Origin: CAZRHH01 sp964599885
GTDB taxonomy: Bacteria; Chloroflexota; Dehalococcoidia; DSTF01; JACRBR01
NCBI GenBank assembly: GCA_964599885.1
Contig: CAZRHH010000006.1
Span: forward strand, 26,807-90,806
DNA: 64,000 nucleotides
Reading direction: 5' to 3'
Shown one piece after another: positions 7,909 through 17,570 of this stretch. The position numbers and the translations under genes are program-made. How positions within the stretch are numbered: the stretch's first letter is position 1; every line of letters starts with the position of its first letter. Under the pieces are notes generated by a model. That model did not search any database and was not told the DNA's origin. It saw nothing but the letters and a program-made list of their open reading frames with translations.

Positions 7909-9576
7909 CTACGATGGCGCCGGCTGCGTGCGAGACAGAACGGAGTCCTCGCCGCGACGGACGAACAGGTTGAACCAGCGTCCATCATCGACCTCGACGT
8001 TGCGCGGTTCGTACTCTTGCGTCAGTCGCGGCGACGCGAGCATGTCCGGTATCGCCAGAATCACCTGGTTGCGGAGAACGTCGTAGTCCGTGAGCCGCCA
8101 CGGACGCCCGGTCAGATGATCGTTGATGATGATGATGTCGGGTGCGCGATCCAGCACGTACTCCGAGTCGTACTTCTCGTGGCCAATGATGACGCCCCGC
8201 AGATCCAAATTGCGATGGGCGATGTGTTCGTCGTTCAGGCCGAGCATATCGATGGTCGGCAACTGCGATTCGTACGGAATTGATCCCGCGGGTACGACAG
8301 CGACGAGCGTGTCATCGGGCACGTTGTCGTGCAGCCAGCGCCCGATCGTGACGCGCTCTTCGACTGTCACTCGTTCGAGCGGCACCGTGACCTCGAACGA
8401 CGACGCGTGAAGCGTAAACAGCAGCAGCGCTGCGAACGCCGAGCCCGGAATACCGTACCACGCCCACCGCGGGACGCCCTCGCGCAGGTCGACTCCGCGC
8501 GCGAGCGAAGCGACGGCCGCTGTCGACGCCGCGTAGATGACCGGCAGGACGGGCGCGAAGAATCGATAGCGCAGGAGCCCGTCGCCACCCACGTAGACGA
8601 CGTACGCGAACATCGCGGCGATGACAGCACATACATAGAGCGCTGGCGGCCGCCGTACCGTGCCGAGAGCGACGCAGAGCGGCGCAGCAAGCAGGATCCA
8701 GATCGCGTACTCCTGCGAGAACAGGTTCAAGTAACGTAGCCCCGCCGCGTATTGCTGCAGACCGTCGCCGACCTTCGCGTAGTACGTGTTCGGGAAGATC
8801 CAGCCGTACGTGGCGTAACGCCACGCGAAGTACGGCACGTAGACCGCGGCGAACGCACCAAGCCAGATCGCCACCGGTATGCCGTGGCGTTGAAGCGCCG
8901 CCCGGCGGTCGTCTTCTCCGCGAACTCGTATCGCCGCTTCCCCGAATTTGAATGCGACCGACACAGCGAACGGCACCGCGCCAGCAGGGTGCGTCATCAT
9001 CAGCAACGCCCACAGCGGGGCCGAGAGCGGGGGCGCGTCGCCATCTTGTTCGCGTATGTGCGCGATCACCGCGGCCAGCAGCAGCAGCGCAAACAGCGAC
9101 GTCTCGAGGCCGGCCGAACCCCAGACCGCGAACGGACCCGAAACAGCGAGCAGGAACACGGCCGCGAATCCGGCGATGCGACCGGCTTCACCGCCCGTTA
9201 GCGTGCGCGAAAGCACGTACGTCGCGGCAATCGCTCCAAGACCCAACACGAAACCGAGCCAGCGGCCACTGAGCACGAGGTCGGCGCCGAGCTTGTGCGT
9301 GCCAGCGAGCAGCACCACCCAGAGAAAGTTTGTGTAGCCCTCGACTGACTCGCCGCGGTTCCACACGAGCCCGATCCCATCGGCGAAGTTTCTGGCGTAG
9401 CGATACGAAATGTAGGAGTCGTCGCTGGTGTAGCGCATGTAGCGCAGGCTGTGCATCCAGAAGACGATGCCGGCGCCCGCGATGCCCGCGAGCGCGTACT
9501 GGCGTGTGCGCAATGCAAAGAAGCCCGCACTGCCGGCTACGAGCACCGTGGCCAGCACGAGGGCGGGATAGGTCAT
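7909..9576 (-). CDS. GT-C-like multi-membrane glycosyltransferase, paralog 2
   Basis: 555 residues from the ATG at 9574-9576; the longer frame extends into the upstream gene and is not needed. It is a close paralog of the 6205 gene, with the same TSDDSYISYRYARNF loop-1 motif, VEGYTNFLWV, about 11 hydrophobic helices, and a C-terminal soluble region containing DMLGLNDEHIAHR. The GT-C fold is inferred from topology and the acidic pair. Side-by-side paralogs imply either two consecutive linkages in one glycan or a recent duplication with altered acceptor. Confidence 0.75.
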   Translation of the reverse strand: MTYPALVLATVLVAGSAGFFALRTRQYALAGIAGAGIVFWMHSLRYMRYTSDDSYISYRYARNFADGIGLVWNRGESVEGYTNFLWVVLLAGTHKLGADLVLSGRWLGFVLGLGAIAATYVLSRTLTGGEAGRIAGFAAVFLLAVSGPFAVWGSAGLETSLFALLLLAAVIAHIREQDGDAPPLSAPLWALLMMTHPAGAVPFAVSVAFKFGEAAIRVRGEDDRRAALQRHGIPVAIWLGAFAAVYVPYFAWRYATYGWIFPNTYYAKVGDGLQQYAAGLRYLNLFSQEYAIWILLAAPLCVALGTVRRPPALYVCAVIAAMFAYVVYVGGDGLLRYRFFAPVLPVIYAASTAAVASLARGVDLREGVPRWAWYGIPGSAFAALLLFTLHASSFEVTVPLERVTVEERVTIGRWLHDNVPDDTLVAVVPAGSIPYESQLPTIDMLGLNDEHIAHRNLDLRGVIIGHEKYDSEYVLDRAPDIIIINDHLTGRPWRLTDYDVLRNQVILAIPDMLASPRLTQEYEPRNVEVDDGRWFNLFVRRGEDSVLSRTQPAPS

Positions 9577-9598
9577 CGCCCGCGTCCAGTTGCGTGCA

Positions 9599-12568
9599 CT
9601 AGTCGCGACCCTGGAGGAAGGCTTCGCGGTCGCGCCACTTCGCTGCCTCGCCGGGATCACCAAGCCGTTGGTACGCCTGCGCTAGCGCCTCGTGGGCCTG
9701 TGGCAGGTAGGCCCAGCGATAGTCGTCGAGTGCTGCGAGCATCAATTGCACGGCGTCAGCGTAGTCCTCGCGTCGCATCGCGATCAAGGCAAGGTCGCGT
9801 TCCGCGAAGCCAAGTCGCAGATCATACGTGTCCGATGCGCGCGCGATTCGTACGACCTCCTCAAGCTGTTCCTCGGCAGCATCATCGTCGTTCAGGGCCA
9901 CGAGTGACTGCGCCAGATCGTGACGGATGTAGCTGGCGTCCGGATCGTCCACAACCGCGTCCATGAGGATCCGCGAGGCGGCATCGTGCTCGCCCGCCGC
10001 CTGATACGCGAGACCGGCCTGGTGCAGGATCTCCGCTGCTTTGCCGGGATCGGTTTCGCGAACCTCGCGTGCGTCCGATTCGGTGAGTGCGATCACGTCG
10101 GTCAGAAGGATGTCGCCAGGAACCGGGCCGACGGTCTTGCCCGCTGCGAGCCCGAGCCGGCGCTGCAGCGCGTGCAGCAGCGGCGCGTCTTCACCGACCG
10201 TCGCGCCCGGGGCGTAGGCCCGATCGAGCGCGACGCCGCCATCGGGGGCCGCGACCCACGCCGGATCGCGCGCGTTCGACGGACTGACGCGCAATCCCGC
10301 CGCGATCGCCGCTTCCCCGCCGGCGGTGTCCCCGTTCGTGATCAGAAGCAAGCCCAGCGGGGTGTAAGGATCGGCGTTGAGCAGCTGCCACGCGTCCTGT
10401 TCGGTGCCCTGCCGAAAGTAGCGCTCCGCGGCCACGACGTCACCCTGGAGCCACGAGAGTTCTCCGAGACGGACGGCGATCGCGCCCGTGCGCGGCGCAC
10501 GCGCCGACGCGGCGCGCGTGTGTGCGAGCGCGCCGGCGATGTCGCCTTGCCGGAGATCGATGTTCGCGAGCGCCATCCGCGACCCGATATCCAGCGGATC
10601 GAACACGCCGGCAATCCGGAATGCGTCGGCGGCGGCGGCGTCATCGCCGGTGGCGAGATGGTCGCGCGCTGCGGCGGTTGCCGCGAGCGAGCCGATCGGC
10701 CGCACGACGAAGACGAGCAACGCAAGGCCTAACGCCAATCCGCCGAATGCCCGCGCTAACTGCGGCGACAGCCATCGCGGCATCGAGAGCGCGGCTTCGC
10801 CATTCTGTGAGCGCGCGCTGGTGACGATCGCGAGTGCGATCCACGCGGGGAGCGGCAGCAAGACGATCTGCACACCCACCGAACCCATCGACCACGCCAC
10901 GACGGCCACCAGCATCGCGAGCCCCGCGCGGGTGAACCATCGCTCCTCCGCCGCGCGCGTGCGCAGGATTCGCACGCCCGTCAGCGCCGCGGCCACCGCC
11001 CCGGCGGCCAGCGCCCCTAGGCCGGCCACGCCCATTCCTTCGGCGACGTCGAGAAGCAGATTGTGCGGGTGCCCGACGAACAGGAAGCGCCACTGTGTGG
11101 TGTCGTGCCCGAGTAGGCGCCGCCGTTCCAGTACCTGCGAAATGTCACGCGTCGGAAAGTCTGGAACGTATCGCGCTCGGGGCACGTAATTGCTCGGCCC
11201 GACACCGAGAAGCGGATTGGCGCGCGTGTCGCGCAGCGAAGCTTCCCACAGGTCGACGCGTGAGCGCCCGGTTGATGGATCTTCGAGTGTGTAGCGCAGA
11301 CCGTTGCGCGTATGATCTGGCACCGCGTACGCGGCGATGACGATTAGCGCGATGGCGGCGAGCAAGGCCACGGGCGCAAGTCGCCGACGCGCAGCGACCA
11401 CTGCATCGTGCTGCCTTGTCAACGCCAGCGTCGCCAGCACCAGCAGCCCACACGCGAGTCCGAGCAGCGACCCGACGGAGTACGTCACGATCAGCGCCGG
11501 GACCAGTAGCGCCAGCATCGCGACACCCGCCCACCGCGCCACCGGATCGCGAAAACGCGGCATCGCGCCCGCGATCAACAGGATGCCGAGCGTGAATGAC
11601 AGGCCGAGCGGGTTCACTTCCACGCCGGACGCCAGCTCCAGCCGATTTCCGATCGCGTAGGAGACGCCCATAGCGATAGCGATATCCACCAGCTTGTAGA
11701 TGACGAACGCAGCCACTGCGACGGCGGGCGCAACGATCGCCGACCAAATGAGCCAACGCGGTCGATCCTTATGCAGCGCGTCGAAGAGCACGATGGCCAG
11801 CACGGCAAGCGCGAGCATCTTGCCCGACGTGTTCAGCGACGCGCCCCGCAGTTCGCCAAACGCGGTCGCCACGAATGCCGCAAGCACGAATAACCCGAGT
11901 GGTACGGCGATCCACAGCGTCGAGCGCGGCAGTGGACGTGCGTTGCCGCCGAGCGGTGCGTATCGCAGGAGCGCAAGCGCAGCCGCCATCAATACCAGTG
12001 GCGGCACGACCGCAGGCCCGCTGAGCGAGCGCTCGTACATCACCGACAGAAAGACGATTTGCGCGGCCAGCATCGTCTCGACAAGGCGACCCTTTACGAT
12101 GCCGTACCAGCCGCAGAAGGCGCTGACCGCGCAGAGCACGATCGCGAAGTACGCGTGCTGGTCGGCGTGCAGCCCGGGCATCGAATCGGGGGAGGATGGT
12201 GTAAACGACGCGACCGCAGGCGAGGCATCGAACGCGAATACGGTGTAGGCCGCGAGGACGACAGGAACGAACAGATGGCCCGGCCCGATCTGCAGCGTCG
12301 CGCGGTCAGCCCGCTGCATGCCGGCGCGAACGGCGACGCCGCCACACCAGAAGACGAACGCCCCGGCCAGGATCAGCGGTGCGCGCGACGTCTGTTGAGG
12401 AACGAGGAGGCACAGTAAGAGCAGGGCGACGATCGCGAACCCGAAGTAGAGCCAATGCGCCACCGCGACCGTACTTAACGTCACCGCCGTCTTTCGCGGC
12501 GACGCCGATGATTGCGTGGTTGTGCCGGCGGTGGCGCTATCTGGCGCGAGCGTGGGATCGCCCGCCAT
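9599..12568 (-). CDS. O-antigen ligase/polymerase-like protein fused to a TPR domain
   Basis: 989 residues. The first ~620 are about 13-14 hydrophobic helices with the Wzy/WaaL layout, including a long periplasmic loop with GRSRVDLWEASLRDTRANPLLGVGPSNYV and GHPHNLLLDVAEGMG (the conserved H). The C-terminal ~350 residues are TPR-like helical repeats (AADAFRIAGVFDPLD and similar) ending in DDYRWAYLPQAHEAL...GDPGEAAKWRDREAF. Family knowledge: such proteins polymerise or ligate lipid-linked glycans. The TPR tail probably lies outside the membrane and binds a partner. A same-architecture paralog is at 19210. It starts 3 bases after the UPF0104-type gene ends. Confidence 0.8.
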   Translation of the reverse strand: MAGDPTLAPDSATAGTTTQSSASPRKTAVTLSTVAVAHWLYFGFAIVALLLLCLLVPQQTSRAPLILAGAFVFWCGGVAVRAGMQRADRATLQIGPGHLFVPVVLAAYTVFAFDASPAVASFTPSSPDSMPGLHADQHAYFAIVLCAVSAFCGWYGIVKGRLVETMLAAQIVFLSVMYERSLSGPAVVPPLVLMAAALALLRYAPLGGNARPLPRSTLWIAVPLGLFVLAAFVATAFGELRGASLNTSGKMLALAVLAIVLFDALHKDRPRWLIWSAIVAPAVAVAAFVIYKLVDIAIAMGVSYAIGNRLELASGVEVNPLGLSFTLGILLIAGAMPRFRDPVARWAGVAMLALLVPALIVTYSVGSLLGLACGLLVLATLALTRQHDAVVAARRRLAPVALLAAIALIVIAAYAVPDHTRNGLRYTLEDPSTGRSRVDLWEASLRDTRANPLLGVGPSNYVPRARYVPDFPTRDISQVLERRRLLGHDTTQWRFLFVGHPHNLLLDVAEGMGVAGLGALAAGAVAAALTGVRILRTRAAEERWFTRAGLAMLVAVVAWSMGSVGVQIVLLPLPAWIALAIVTSARSQNGEAALSMPRWLSPQLARAFGGLALGLALLVFVVRPIGSLAATAAARDHLATGDDAAAADAFRIAGVFDPLDIGSRMALANIDLRQGDIAGALAHTRAASARAPRTGAIAVRLGELSWLQGDVVAAERYFRQGTEQDAWQLLNADPYTPLGLLLITNGDTAGGEAAIAAGLRVSPSNARDPAWVAAPDGGVALDRAYAPGATVGEDAPLLHALQRRLGLAAGKTVGPVPGDILLTDVIALTESDAREVRETDPGKAAEILHQAGLAYQAAGEHDAASRILMDAVVDDPDASYIRHDLAQSLVALNDDDAAEEQLEEVVRIARASDTYDLRLGFAERDLALIAMRREDYADAVQLMLAALDDYRWAYLPQAHEALAQAYQRLGDPGEAAKWRDREAFLQGRD

Positions 12569-12571
12569 GCG

Positions 12572-13585
12572 TCAGTCCATGCCCGTGACGCGCGCATCGA
12601 TCGGCACGGCGGCAGAAACGACAGGCAAGGATGGGCGCGACCGGCGGAGCCAGCCGAGCGCACCGGGCAACCGCGCGATCAGACCGACCGCGAACAGCAG
12701 CACGCCCAGAGCGACGGCCGCTTCCTTCGGCTCGCCCGCCGCGGTGAACAGCACGACGAGCATCGCTTCGCGCGAGCCGAGGCCTGCGAACGAAATCGGC
12801 ACCATGACAACGAGCACCACCATCGCCGCGACCGCCGCGAGAAACACGACCGAGGCATCAAGGCTCAACGCTTCCGCCAGCAGGACGACGACACTCACCT
12901 GCAGCACCACGACGGCGAACGATAGCGCCGAGAGCGAGGCGGCCCGTGCGCGCAGCCCGCTATAGAGCGCATGTGCCTCGACGGACTGGAAGATGTCCGT
13001 GACCTTGCGTAGCTTGACGAGCGGACCCCGCTCGATGCGCTCGATGACCCGTGGCGCCTTCGCGATCAGGAACGCGCCGGCGCCCACAGCGGCGAACGCA
13101 CCGACGCTGACAATGAGGACGATCGCCGACAGGCGATGATGGCTCGGTATGAGGTAGAGCGCGGCGAGGAACGCGACCACCAAAATCGCCAGCGTTTCCA
13201 CCAGCCGGTCGAACAGAATGCTCACCGTCGAACGGCGCCAGGAGTGTCCGTCCTCCGTCATCAGCACGACCGGCGCGAACGAAGCCGCAAGTTGCGGCAC
13301 CGCCGCACCGAGAAACAATCCGGCGTAGTAGATCGAGAGGTAGTCGAGGAAGTGCGGATAGTAGATGCCCGCCGCTTCGGCCGCGATACGCCAGCGCATC
13401 GCGCGGACGATCGACGCCAGAAGCATCAGCGCCGTCGCCCCCGCCATGAGGCCCAGATTGGCCTCTTGCATCGCGTCGACAGCGTCGCTGAGGATCTGGC
13501 GGTTGAACACGAAGAGGATCGGGAAGACAAGCAACCCCGATAGGCGAAGTGCCAACGACGCGTGCTTGAGGCGCAGCCTCGGCAT
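12572..13585 (-). CDS. LPG-synthase TM-region / UPF0104-type membrane protein
   Basis: 337 residues. I place the start at the ATG 13583-13585, which has GGAG 7 bases upstream; a TTG four codons earlier overlaps that ribosome site. About eight hydrophobic helices match the lysylphosphatidylglycerol-synthase transmembrane region (UPF0104/YbhN), with FLDYLSIYYAGLFLG near residue 85 and the typical PISFAGLGSREAML motif near residue 265. Members are thought to move or present lipid-linked substrates in glycan and lipid pathways. First gene of the minus-strand glycan operon (13585 to 6205). Confidence 0.8.
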   Translation of the reverse strand: MPRLRLKHASLALRLSGLLVFPILFVFNRQILSDAVDAMQEANLGLMAGATALMLLASIVRAMRWRIAAEAAGIYYPHFLDYLSIYYAGLFLGAAVPQLAASFAPVVLMTEDGHSWRRSTVSILFDRLVETLAILVVAFLAALYLIPSHHRLSAIVLIVSVGAFAAVGAGAFLIAKAPRVIERIERGPLVKLRKVTDIFQSVEAHALYSGLRARAASLSALSFAVVVLQVSVVVLLAEALSLDASVVFLAAVAAMVVLVVMVPISFAGLGSREAMLVVLFTAAGEPKEAAVALGVLLFAVGLIARLPGALGWLRRSRPSLPVVSAAVPIDARVTGMD

Positions 13586-13622
13586 GGCGTTCTCCAATGG
13601 CGATCCTGGGCGGGGTTCGGCC

Positions 13623-13628
13623 AGTATA
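13623..13628 (-). promoter_or_regulatory. Possible -10 box (TATACT) for the minus-strand glycan operon
   Basis: TATACT on the minus strand lies 38 bases upstream of the UPF0104-type start. A convincing -35 at 16-18 bases is not visible. It is placed sensibly in the divergent intergenic region. Confidence 0.35.
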
Positions 13629-13735
13629 ACGGCAAGGCCGACGGTTTGCTACAAGGTCAAGGGCGCCGCTCAGAGCGACCGCGCAACCCGAGGATTGAGG
13701 TTGACGTGCCGCGCTGGCTCGGCGATGACGCCGCG

Positions 13736-13741
13736 TATAAT
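13736..13741 (+). promoter_or_regulatory. Possible -10 box (TATAAT) for the methyltransferase gene
   Basis: A perfect TATAAT lies 33 bases upstream of the ATG at 13774. The nearest TTGACG (13701) is too far for a standard -35 (29-base spacer), so only the -10 is supported. Confidence 0.45.
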
Positions 13742-13773
13742 CGAGTCCGGCCGGCACAGGAAGGGCGCAACGC

Positions 13774-14613
13774 ATGACAGAGTACAAGTATGACGATTAC
13801 TGGAGCCGCGTCGGCGAGCGGTACGCGCAGGAGGACCCGCTCGGCGCGGTGTGCTGGGATGGCGCGCCGCCGTGGTTCAACCGGTTCTTCGCGCACTTTC
13901 AGGTGCGCGCCGTGCAGCGTGCCCTGACAGCAGAACTGGGAGCCGGCCGGCGCGATGGCATGGCGCTCGATCTTGGCTGTGGCACCGGCCGCTGGACGCG
14001 GTGGCTCGACCGCGCATGGACGCGGCCGGTCGGCGTCGACATTTCGAGGGGAATGCTCGCCGCGGCCGACCCGATCCATCCGTATGCGCTGACCGATGTC
14101 ACGGCGCTGCCGTTTCGCGATGACACGTTCGATTTCGCACTCTCCGTCACCGTGCTCTTGCACCTGCCGCACGACGCGCAGGCCCGCACCATGCGTGAAG
14201 TCGCCCGCGTGCTGAAGCCGGGGGGCACGTTCCTGATACTCGAGATGGTGAACCGTGTGGCGCAGCGCGAACACGTCTTCCCGCACCCCGTACCGGAGTG
14301 GCGTTCGATGCTCGAAGGCTCCGGCTTCGCCGTGCGCCGGGCTGATGGCGAAGCGTACGCACCGCTGCTGCGCCTGGCGTTCGCAGCGGCCAACCGGGCG
14401 TCGGCGCCGCGAGCCGATGACGGCATCGACGCGATGAAGGCGGGGGCGGAGACGAATGCCCATTCGTCGGCTATCGGCAAGCTCCCCGGCCCAGCGAAGC
14501 TGGTGGCGCGGGCCGCCGTCGCCGCCTCCTACCCGCTGGAGTACGCGCTGTCGCCCGTCCTCCCGGACTCAATGGGCCTCAACGTCTGCATCGTGGCGCG
14601 GAAGCCAGATTGA
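13774..14613 (+). CDS. SAM-dependent class I methyltransferase
   Basis: 279 residues. SAM-binding motif I is LDLGCGTGRW (residues 65-74), then GVDIS (motif II), LTDVTALPFRDDTFDFALS (motif III/IV) and VLKPGGTFLI. The C-terminal 90 residues are less conserved and may form the acceptor cap. It opens the plus-strand group 13774-16607 (methyltransferase, mannose synthase-like GT2, GT4), so a sugar or lipid-carrier methylation is likely. The substrate is unknown. Confidence 0.85.
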   Translation: MTEYKYDDYWSRVGERYAQEDPLGAVCWDGAPPWFNRFFAHFQVRAVQRALTAELGAGRRDGMALDLGCGTGRWTRWLDRAWTRPVGVDISRGMLAAADPIHPYALTDVTALPFRDDTFDFALSVTVLLHLPHDAQARTMREVARVLKPGGTFLILEMVNRVAQREHVFPHPVPEWRSMLEGSGFAVRRADGEAYAPLLRLAFAAANRASAPRADDGIDAMKAGAETNAHSSAIGKLPGPAKLVARAAVAASYPLEYALSPVLPDSMGLNVCIVARKPD

Positions 14614-14621
14614 CGGGTGTA

Positions 14622-14651
14622 TTGACAGATTGGTGCGTTCGGGAGTAAATT
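14622..14651 (+). promoter_or_regulatory. Sigma-70-like promoter upstream of the Dpm-like GT2
   Basis: TTGACA (14622-14627), 18-base spacer, TAAATT (14646-14651). The predicted transcript start near 14658 leaves a leader of about 114 bases before the ATG at 14772. Confidence 0.6.
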
Positions 14652-14771
14652 CCACGCACCGCGACCCCGCACGCGGCAGTCCCCGCTACGGATTTTTGGG
14701 CACGCCGGCAGCGACCTCCGCTGACCGTCGCTTTCGTATGCGCTGATGTGCCGCACCCGACTGGGGGATCT

Positions 14772-15557
14772 ATGGCGCGCGTCGTCGTCGTTACTCCGAC
14801 CTACAACGAGCGAGAGAATGTCGAGCGTCTGCTGCCGCGCTTGCTCGCGCACGGCCCCGACTATTCGGTCATCGTCGTCGACGACGGATCGCCCGACGGC
14901 ACCGGCGAGTACGTGGCCGCGTACGGCGCGGAAGACGCGCGCGTCTCGTTGCTCCGTCGGGAAACGAAGAACGGCCTTGGCAGGGCGTACGTCGCCGGCT
15001 TTCACGCCGCCGCGCAGATGCCCGTGGACTACATCGTGCAGATGGATGCGGACCTCTCTCACGATCCGGATTTCGTGCCTGCGATGGTTGAGGTCGCGGA
15101 ACGATCGGGCGCCGATATGGTGCTTGGCAGCCGTTACATCAAGGGCGCTCGCATCGTCAATTGGCCGCTCAAGCGCAATCTGCTCAGCCGCGCTGGGAAT
15201 CTGTTCGCCCGGCTCGTCCTGGGCATGCGCGTCTCCGATTACACGACAGGGTTCACCGTGTTTCGCGCGGACTCGCTGCGGCAACTGCCGTACCAGGAGT
15301 TCGGCGCGTCAGGCTTCGCGTTCCAGCTCGAGTTCAAATACGCGATGCGGTCGCGCGGCATGAGCATCGCCGAGGTGCCGATCACGTTTACCGAGCGACA
15401 CCGGGGCGTTTCCAAGATGCACGGCGGTATCGTGCTCGAAGCGCTGGCGATGGTGTGGGGTGTGCGTCGTCGCGGCCGCGCCCTGGGTATACCGCAAAAC
15501 GCTGTATTGCGGCCCGCTGTCGTCGAGACGTTCGCGGGAGAGGCAGCGAGCGACTGA
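14772..15557 (+). CDS. Polyprenol-phosphate-mannose synthase-like GT2
   Basis: 261 residues from the ATG at 14772, which is preceded by GGGGGATCT; an upstream ATG at 14748 lacks a site. GT2 motifs in order: VVVTPTYNERENV, VDDGSPDGT, DADLSHDP (DxD metal site) and SRYIKGARI. It ends in a KMHGGIVLEALAMVWGV-type Dpm1 tail, with only a weak hydrophobic segment. Family enzymes transfer mannose (or a related hexose) from GDP-sugar to polyprenyl phosphate on the cytoplasmic face. This would supply donors for the GT-C enzymes of this locus. It abuts the GT4 gene. Confidence 0.88.
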   Translation: MARVVVVTPTYNERENVERLLPRLLAHGPDYSVIVVDDGSPDGTGEYVAAYGAEDARVSLLRRETKNGLGRAYVAGFHAAAQMPVDYIVQMDADLSHDPDFVPAMVEVAERSGADMVLGSRYIKGARIVNWPLKRNLLSRAGNLFARLVLGMRVSDYTTGFTVFRADSLRQLPYQEFGASGFAFQLEFKYAMRSRGMSIAEVPITFTERHRGVSKMHGGIVLEALAMVWGVRRRGRALGIPQNAVLRPAVVETFAGEAASD

Positions 15558-16607
15558 GTGCATATCTTCCTGGCGACCTCCGAGGTGCCGCCGGCGAAAA
15601 ACGGAATGGCCCGCGTTGCTGACAAGCTGGGCGCGGGCTTTCGTGCGCGCGGGCACAGCGTCGACCTTCTGGGCGGGTCCAATCTGCCGCGTCTGCTGCT
15701 TTCAGACGTGAGGCTGTCACCCTTGCTGCCTCACTGGGGCTGGGTACACGAGCGTGCGTCGCAAGCCGACGTGATTTCGCTGCACGGCCCCGTCCCCTCT
15801 TTCAGCGACTTCTTCCTGCTGATGAGCCGGCTCCAGGGTGGGCTGCCGCCGATCGGCTACACCCATCACATGGACATCCGCTTCCGGCGGGGCACGCGAT
15901 TCACCGATCTCTACGGCCGCCTCAATGGCCAGCTCGCCGCGCGCGCCGACACGACGATTGTCTCCACGGATGCGACGCGGCGGTCGCTCCCGAACGGCGC
16001 GTGGCGCCGACGTACGCACGTCGTCCCGTTCGGCGTCGATCACGGTTGCGCGCAGCAGGGACTGGAACGCGAGCGTGAATTCACGTTGCTCTTCGTCGGG
16101 CAACTGCGCCCGTACAAGGGAATCGACGTGCTGCTCCGCGCGATGCGGCGCCTCCCAGACGTGCGTCTCCGCATCGTCGGCAAGGGCTATTCCGAGCAGA
16201 CGTATCGTGAGATGGCTGCGCGTTTCGGGCTGGAGAACGTCGAATTCCTGGGCGGCGTGACCGATGATGAGCTCTGGCGGCTGTACGCCACCAGCCATCT
16301 CTTTGTACTGCCGTCGACGGAGATGGAGTACTTCGGGCTCGTCCTTCTCGAGGCGATGACGTCCGGCGCCGTTCCCGTCATTTCGAACATGCCGGGACCG
16401 TCGGAAGTCGTCGCCGATGCCGGCCGCATCGTGCCTCGCGGCGATGCCTCGGCGCTGGCGCGCACGATCGCCGAACTGCGCGACAGCCCGGCGACGCTCG
16501 CGACGCTCTCCGAGAGAGCGCGCGAGCGTGCAGCACAATTTACGTGGGATGCGTGTGTGGAGCGGTACCTCGAACTGTACGAGGGAATCGTCCGGGATCG
16601 GAAATGA
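15558..16607 (+). CDS. GT4-family glycosyltransferase
   Basis: 349 residues from a GTG at 15558, immediately after the stop of the preceding gene, so translation is probably coupled. GT-B fold: N-terminal MHIFLATSEVPPAKNGMARV, then a C-terminal nucleotide-sugar domain with FVGQLRPYKGIDVLLRAM, GKGYSEQTYREMA and the EX7E-type motif EYFGLVLLEAM. It is a retaining transferase using NDP-sugar on the cytoplasmic side. It sits in the surface-glycan locus, probably building the lipid-linked unit. Donor and acceptor are not readable. Confidence 0.87.
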   Translation: MHIFLATSEVPPAKNGMARVADKLGAGFRARGHSVDLLGGSNLPRLLLSDVRLSPLLPHWGWVHERASQADVISLHGPVPSFSDFFLLMSRLQGGLPPIGYTHHMDIRFRRGTRFTDLYGRLNGQLAARADTTIVSTDATRRSLPNGAWRRRTHVVPFGVDHGCAQQGLEREREFTLLFVGQLRPYKGIDVLLRAMRRLPDVRLRIVGKGYSEQTYREMAARFGLENVEFLGGVTDDELWRLYATSHLFVLPSTEMEYFGLVLLEAMTSGAVPVISNMPGPSEVVADAGRIVPRGDASALARTIAELRDSPATLATLSERARERAAQFTWDACVERYLELYEGIVRDRK

Positions 16608-16610
16608 GGG

Positions 16611-17432
16611 TCAGGCCGGCTTGCGCGCGACGAGGAAGAGATTGCTGCCGCTCGTCTCCTCCTCATTCACGAGACGCGCGAAGCGCGAGGTCAGCAGATC
16701 AACCATCCCGGGCGGCCGATAGACGAACCGCTTCTTCGTGAGCAAGCGGCCAACCTGCGATGGCAGCGCCGTCGGAAAGAACAAATCGAGCATCGCCGTC
16801 GCCCGGGGCGAGACGATCTCCCGGCATGTTTCGACGTTCAGCCCGAGCTGGCTCAAGCGCTCCGACCACTGCTCGCCCGACCACAGATTGATGTGGTCGA
16901 ACGTCGCGTTGAGACGGTCCGCATACATCGTCGCCGCCCGGCCGAGGCCGATGCGCGAGAGGGCGCGTGGCACGCCCCACATCTCCCCAAGCGCCGCGCT
17001 CGGCACCGTAAAGGCGAATGTGCCGCCCGGGCGGAGCACGCGCACGGCTTCCGCAAGCACGTCCGCGACGTCTGGTATGTGTTCGAGGACGCTGACGCTG
17101 AAAATCGTCTCAAACGACGCGTCTGCGAGAGGCATCCGGCGCGCATCGCACAGGATTGCGTTGCGGTACACGTCCGGGATGCGGCGCTCCAGGTCGAACC
17201 GGCGGATGTCCACCCCGACGTCGCACGGGATGCGGAAGAACGGTTCGGCGAACTCACCGAATCCGCAGCCGATATCAAGCATCGGCGGCGTTTGTTCGAC
17301 GGTGCCGAGGTGCCGCGCTTCCACGGCCCGCGAGATGGCGTGGGCGATGGGCGAGGAGCGCACGTAGTCGCGAAAGTACTGGTCGCCGCTGCGGCCCGGG
17401 CCGTTGGAGCGGGCGGGGTCTCCGTGTTGCAT
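16611..17432 (-). CDS. SAM-dependent methyltransferase (class I)
   Basis: 273 residues. The start is the ATG at 17430-17432 with AAGGG 6 bases upstream. The open frame continues far upstream (to 19271), but that part only mirrors the opposite-strand phosphatase gene. Motifs: LDIGCGFGEFAEPF (residues 52-65), VDIRRFDLE, SVSVLEHIPD and VLRPGGTFAFTVP. Converges with the GT4 gene (3-base gap) and diverges from the phosphatase gene. A glycan- or lipid-modifying role is inferred from position only. Confidence 0.85.
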   Translation of the reverse strand: MQHGDPARSNGPGRSGDQYFRDYVRSSPIAHAISRAVEARHLGTVEQTPPMLDIGCGFGEFAEPFFRIPCDVGVDIRRFDLERRIPDVYRNAILCDARRMPLADASFETIFSVSVLEHIPDVADVLAEAVRVLRPGGTFAFTVPSAALGEMWGVPRALSRIGLGRAATMYADRLNATFDHINLWSGEQWSERLSQLGLNVETCREIVSPRATAMLDLFFPTALPSQVGRLLTKKRFVYRPPGMVDLLTSRFARLVNEEETSGSNLFLVARKPA

Positions 17433-17490
17433 CGGTACCCTTGGTAATGTGGGCGGATCGGTCTGGTTATGGTAGTGGGACAGTGTGCGC

Positions 17491-17519
17491 TTGACAATCC
17501 GGGTAACGGGGGATAGAAC
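17491..17519 (+). promoter_or_regulatory. Sigma-70-like promoter for the phosphatase/polymerase pair
   Basis: TTGACA (17491-17496), 17-base spacer, TAGAAC (17514-17519). The predicted start near 17527 gives a leader of about 44 bases before the TTG start at 17571. The -35 is perfect, the -10 matches 4 of 6. Confidence 0.6.
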
Positions 17520-17570
17520 GAGGCCCGCCCTCACGGCCATTTGCGGGCATTCGTATGTTAGGAGGCATGC